Part shown: piece after piece, positions 32,896 through 34,736 of the stretch | Layout: every line of letters starts with the position of its first letter | How positions within the stretch are numbered: position 1 is the stretch's first letter | Position numbers and translations under genes: made by a program | The notes under the pieces: generated by a model | What the model saw: the letters and a program-made list of their open reading frames with translations, nothing else | Database searches by the model: none | What the model was told of the DNA's origin: nothing | Assembly (NCBI GenBank): GCA_003142295.1 | Contig: PLLV01000235.1 | Span: 33,856 to 68,591, forward strand | DNA from: Syntrophaceae bacterium | GTDB taxonomy: Bacteria; Desulfobacterota; Syntrophia; Syntrophales; UBA2185 | Reading direction: 5' to 3' | Length of the DNA: 34,736 nt

Positions 32896-33208
32896 CGACA
32901 ATGGAAAGTCAATGGGGGCAAACTTGAATTCAGGCTGCCCGCATGTAATCGTGAAAAGCCAAAAAAAGTGGAAAGATACGAATATCTATGTGAGAAAAGG
33001 ATTGTTTTTTTCCAATTTCATTAATATTAAAAATTTAAATGTATAGAAAATGAGATATTGTAGAGGTGTGTCATAGGTTAGGTGCGTAGAATCTGCATTG
33101 ATACAACATTCACACATTCCGCAAAAAATCCTGATCATTTCTGTCGATGTAATCTTTTTGCTGAATAATTAAATTTCAACAGTACCCTATTCATGACTAA
33201 ATAATTTT

Positions 33209-33263
33209 AAGTGGATACTTTTTATTCAATTGGATATTACAGTTGCATACTTATTATCCACTT
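33209..33263. repeat. Inverted repeat AAGTGGATA-N37-TATCCACTT
   Basis: Perfect 9-bp arms at 33209-33217 and 33255-33263, again with exactly 37 bases between. The inner half-site GTGGATA is the same as in the pair at 32843; the spacers are unrelated. Confidence 0.6.
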
Positions 33264-33391
33264 TCATCCTTGATGGCGCTAAGAAAAAGGATTAAAAAAA
33301 CACAACGATTTGTAGATAATCAAGTTATATGGATAGCCTAACGGGTATGAAGCAGTTTTTCACATTCATATTCTTTGAAAGTTGATTCACG

Positions 33392-33690
33392 GTGCGATAA
33401 CAACCAGCCTGAAGTCGGTTGTAAGTCACGAGAGAAAACAAATCCCGAAAGGGAGGGATGAAACAGAGTGTCGGCCTAAGGGTTGTAGGGTCGCCAGCAA
33501 ACTGAAAGATGGCAATTTTAAGATTCTTGCTTACACCTCCTACTTATCATTTATGGTAAGTGGTAATCATGATAGGTGTTATAGAGGCAAGGCAGGAGAA
33601 CGGGCTTTCACCTGGGTCATAGAACCCTTCTTGTAGTGTGTTCCCTACAAGTCAGCAAGTTTAGGTTCAAAATTGAGGTGATGATTACCG
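33392..33690 (+). mobile_element. 5' part of a group II intron ribozyme (domain I)
   Basis: It begins with the group II 5' consensus GTGCG. CAACC...GGTTG forms the first stem, then come AAGTCACGAGAGAAAAC, GGGATGAAACAGAGTGTCGG and CTAAGGGTTG, in the style of bacterial domain I. Further on, GGCAGGAGAACGGGC and a perfect 7-bp hairpin CTTGTAG...CTACAAG (33630-33651) fit later domain I helices. No reverse transcriptase and no domain V follow, so the intron is truncated. The 84-codon ORF over it is not a gene. The 3' limit is approximate. Confidence 0.55.
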
Positions 33691-33722
33691 CTTGGAGTCA
33701 TCTTAATGAACATCCTCAAGTC

Positions 33723-33759
33723 CCCTCCCATATCGATTGCTATTTCCGATATGGGAGGG
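33723..33759. repeat. Perfect 13-bp inverted repeat (hairpin)
   Basis: CCCTCCCATATCG (33723-33735) and CGATATGGGAGGG (33747-33759) with an 11-base loop. It lies between the truncated intron and the truncated radical SAM fragment, as expected for a terminator or a transposon end. No T-run follows on either strand. Confidence 0.7.
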
Positions 33760-33802
33760 CTCAGATGCATCTTATTGTCTTGTCCAGTTTTTGGGGAGAG
33801 GC

Positions 33803-34058
33803 TCACATCTCGCGAATTGCAGAAATAAGCTGTTGATATCCGTTAACATAAGTTTTCGTCTCGAAGGCATCCATATTATCTACGTTCCGGATGAATAACC
33901 CGATCAAGCGGGGGCCAAAATCTCCGATGAGACCTGCCAGCCTCTCCATGCTGTGCTTCTCAAGCAGATCAACGATCTTCATCTCATGGCGAGGGGAGAC
34001 CATCCCTGCCACATAATCAAGCCCGATAGGATAAACAGGTGTAGGACTATTTTTTCCA
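33803..34058 (-). pseudogene. Fragment of a B12-binding radical SAM protein
   Basis: The frame reads TPVYPIGLDYVAGMVSPRHE, then MKIVDL, DFGPRLIGLFIRNVDNMD and YQQLISAIREM, which matches the N-terminal cobalamin-binding (Rossmann) part of B12-dependent radical SAM enzymes. The first beta strand is missing because the upstream gene ends there. A stop follows REM, so the radical SAM domain is absent. Residues upstream of SPTPV in the track ORF belong to another frame of the neighbour. Confidence 0.6.
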
Positions 34059-34316
34059 GAAGAGGTCGGCTTCCTTCTCCATGTTGTGCAAGCGGGTATA
34101 ATAGTCCGGGAATTCATTCAGATGGGCCAGGGCGATCTTGCCAGTGGTCAGCGGATCGTCGTTGGTGACGTTGGTTTCCGGACTACGCAGGCCGTGTTCC
34201 AGCTCCACGTCCATGCCCATGCGGAATTGCTCCACATCGAATTTGCTCCAGTCGAGTCCCAGTTTTTCCCCAATAGCTTTGGCTTCCTCGGCGGTAAAAT
34301 CCTTCTTGCCTGACAT
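34047..34316 (-). CDS. DUF5661-type small protein
   Basis: 89 residues from ATG 34316, with GAGGAGGGGA upstream; the track TTG start two codons earlier is unnecessary. DFTAEEAKAIGEKLGLDWSKF, FRMGMDVELEHGL, ETNVTNDDPLTTGKIALAHL and EFPDYYTRLHNMEKEA are the conserved pattern of the DUF5661 family, whose function is unknown. It is all-helical and cytoplasmic. The gene is complete and abuts the radical SAM fragment. Confidence 0.8.
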   Translation of the reverse strand: MSGKKDFTAEEAKAIGEKLGLDWSKFDVEQFRMGMDVELEHGLRSPETNVTNDDPLTTGKIALAHLNEFPDYYTRLHNMEKEADLFWKK

Positions 34317-34364
34317 ATGCAAATCCCCTCCTCTATTATTTATTGATTGACCGGCATCGTAGTG

Positions 34365-34577
34365 TTAAACGGCCTCCCCTCCTTCCCGTCTTTCTTGCGC
34401 GTCTTGGGTCGCAGAAACATGACGCCACATTGCACGAGCGACGTCAGGCCGTAAAGGGGGTAGGTCTGCACTACAGGCCAATTCCACAAACTCGGCCAAT
34501 GAAATCAACCAGCGACGAGCCAAGACCCGACCCAAAAAGCGTTCCCTGCAGGCGAATTGCGAAAGTCGAGCTAGCAT
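34365..34577 (-). CDS. Uncertain short ORF near the window edge
   Basis: 70 codons. The frame stays open upstream to a stop at 34608-34610 (adding ...EECAKINLH). The composition is Arg/Leu/Ala rich (ARRWLISLAEFVELACSADL) and the DNA is visibly more GC-rich than its neighbours. No ribosome site was found. It may be a fragment of a foreign or transposon gene; I do not recognise it. The overlapping plus-strand ORF is no better. Confidence 0.25.
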   Translation of the reverse strand: MLARLSQFACRERFLGRVLARRWLISLAEFVELACSADLPPLRPDVARAMWRHVSATQDAQERREGGEAV

Positions 34578-34682
34578 ATGGAGGTTGATCTTGGCGCATT
34601 CCTCGAACTACGCCATCTTCCGTGAGTCGTTATCGAGCAATGAGTGCGATTTTTCGGGACGCACGACCAGAATCGACCGACC

Positions 34683-34736
34683 TCAATGCGCGATCAACAT
34701 CAATCCCGCAATGCCGATAACGAACGCAAGTATAGC
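34683..34736 (-). CDS. Possible C-terminus of a membrane protein running off the window
   Basis: In one minus frame the last bases read AILAFVIGIAGLMLIAH followed by TGA, a plausible terminal membrane helix. Only 17 codons are visible, so this is weak. Confidence 0.2.
   Translation of the reverse strand, partial: AILAFVIGIAGLMLIAH

Larger units (their letters stand above)
32620..33391. other. AT-rich gene-free stretch of about 770 bases
   Basis: No ORF here has a protein-like composition or ribosome site; the 86-codon plus ORF at 32764 is unconvincing. It holds two inverted-repeat pairs with equal spacing (separate entries). It is bounded by the lipoprotein gene start and the group II intron fragment. 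Confidence 0.6.

Noticed and set aside
33382-33636. 84-codon plus-strand ORF
   Set aside because: It coincides with the group II intron-like RNA; the peptide shows no protein-like pattern and has no ribosome site.
1-34736. CRISPR arrays, tRNA and rRNA genes
   Set aside because: No regularly spaced repeats, and no tRNA cloverleaf or rRNA-like sequence was seen on reading both strands.

Overview
The window looks like chromosome from an anaerobic, Gram-negative bacterium, most likely a Desulfobacterota/Syntrophobacterales-type organism. This rests on gene content: a tungsten-type aldehyde:ferredoxin oxidoreductase, a Liv operon, TonB/outer-membrane B12 uptake with cobamide salvage, a B12-binding radical SAM fragment, and dispersed repeats of the GTCATTCCGG type. 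The placement is inferred, since no marker gene is present.

Layout. (1) 0.1-5.6 kb: a complete branched-chain amino acid type ABC transporter, livK-[cupin]-livH-livM-livG-livF, with a small cupin gene between binding protein and permeases. (2) 5.6-8.7 kb: an exported HAD-like protein (minus strand), then two near-identical copies of a zinc-ribbon gene. Only the second keeps a C-terminal J domain, and a HigBA-like toxin-antitoxin pair lies between them. (3) 8.75-9.6 kb: an EamA-type transporter. (4) 9.8-18.6 kb: a B12 import and salvage cluster: cobalamin riboswitch 1, a decayed small ORF, tonB, btuF, btuC, btuD, riboswitch 2 (overlapping the 3' end of btuD), btuB-type receptor, cbiR, cobyric acid synthase. 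(5) 18.6-22.8 kb, minus strand: typA/bipA between two copies of a C/G-rich hairpin, then the aldehyde oxidoreductase gene with a good sigma70-like promoter. (6) 23.0-29.4 kb: RNase D, an exported TPR protein, a stand-alone cyclic-nucleotide-binding domain, a MITE-like element with a 5-bp target duplication, a small membrane protein, NADH pyrophosphatase, a GNAT acetyltransferase and an unknown protein. (7) 29.4-34.7 kb: accessory, partly decayed DNA: an exported SUMF1-fold protein, an IS91-like transposase remnant, two neighbouring envelope proteins sharing an unusual Cys-containing module, an AT-rich gene-free stretch with two equally spaced inverted repeats, the 5' part of a group II intron, a radical SAM fragment, a DUF5661-type gene and unresolved sequence at the edge.

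How the genes work together. The B12 cluster is the most coherent system. The receptor and TonB bring corrinoids across the outer membrane and BtuFCD across the inner one. CbiR would remove the lower ligand and CobQ belongs to the corrin-ring amidation pathway, so the operon suggests import plus remodelling of foreign cobamides under riboswitch control. The Liv system supplies amino acids or related carboxylates. The aldehyde oxidoreductase fits ferredoxin-linked anaerobic metabolism. No tRNA, rRNA or CRISPR array was seen.
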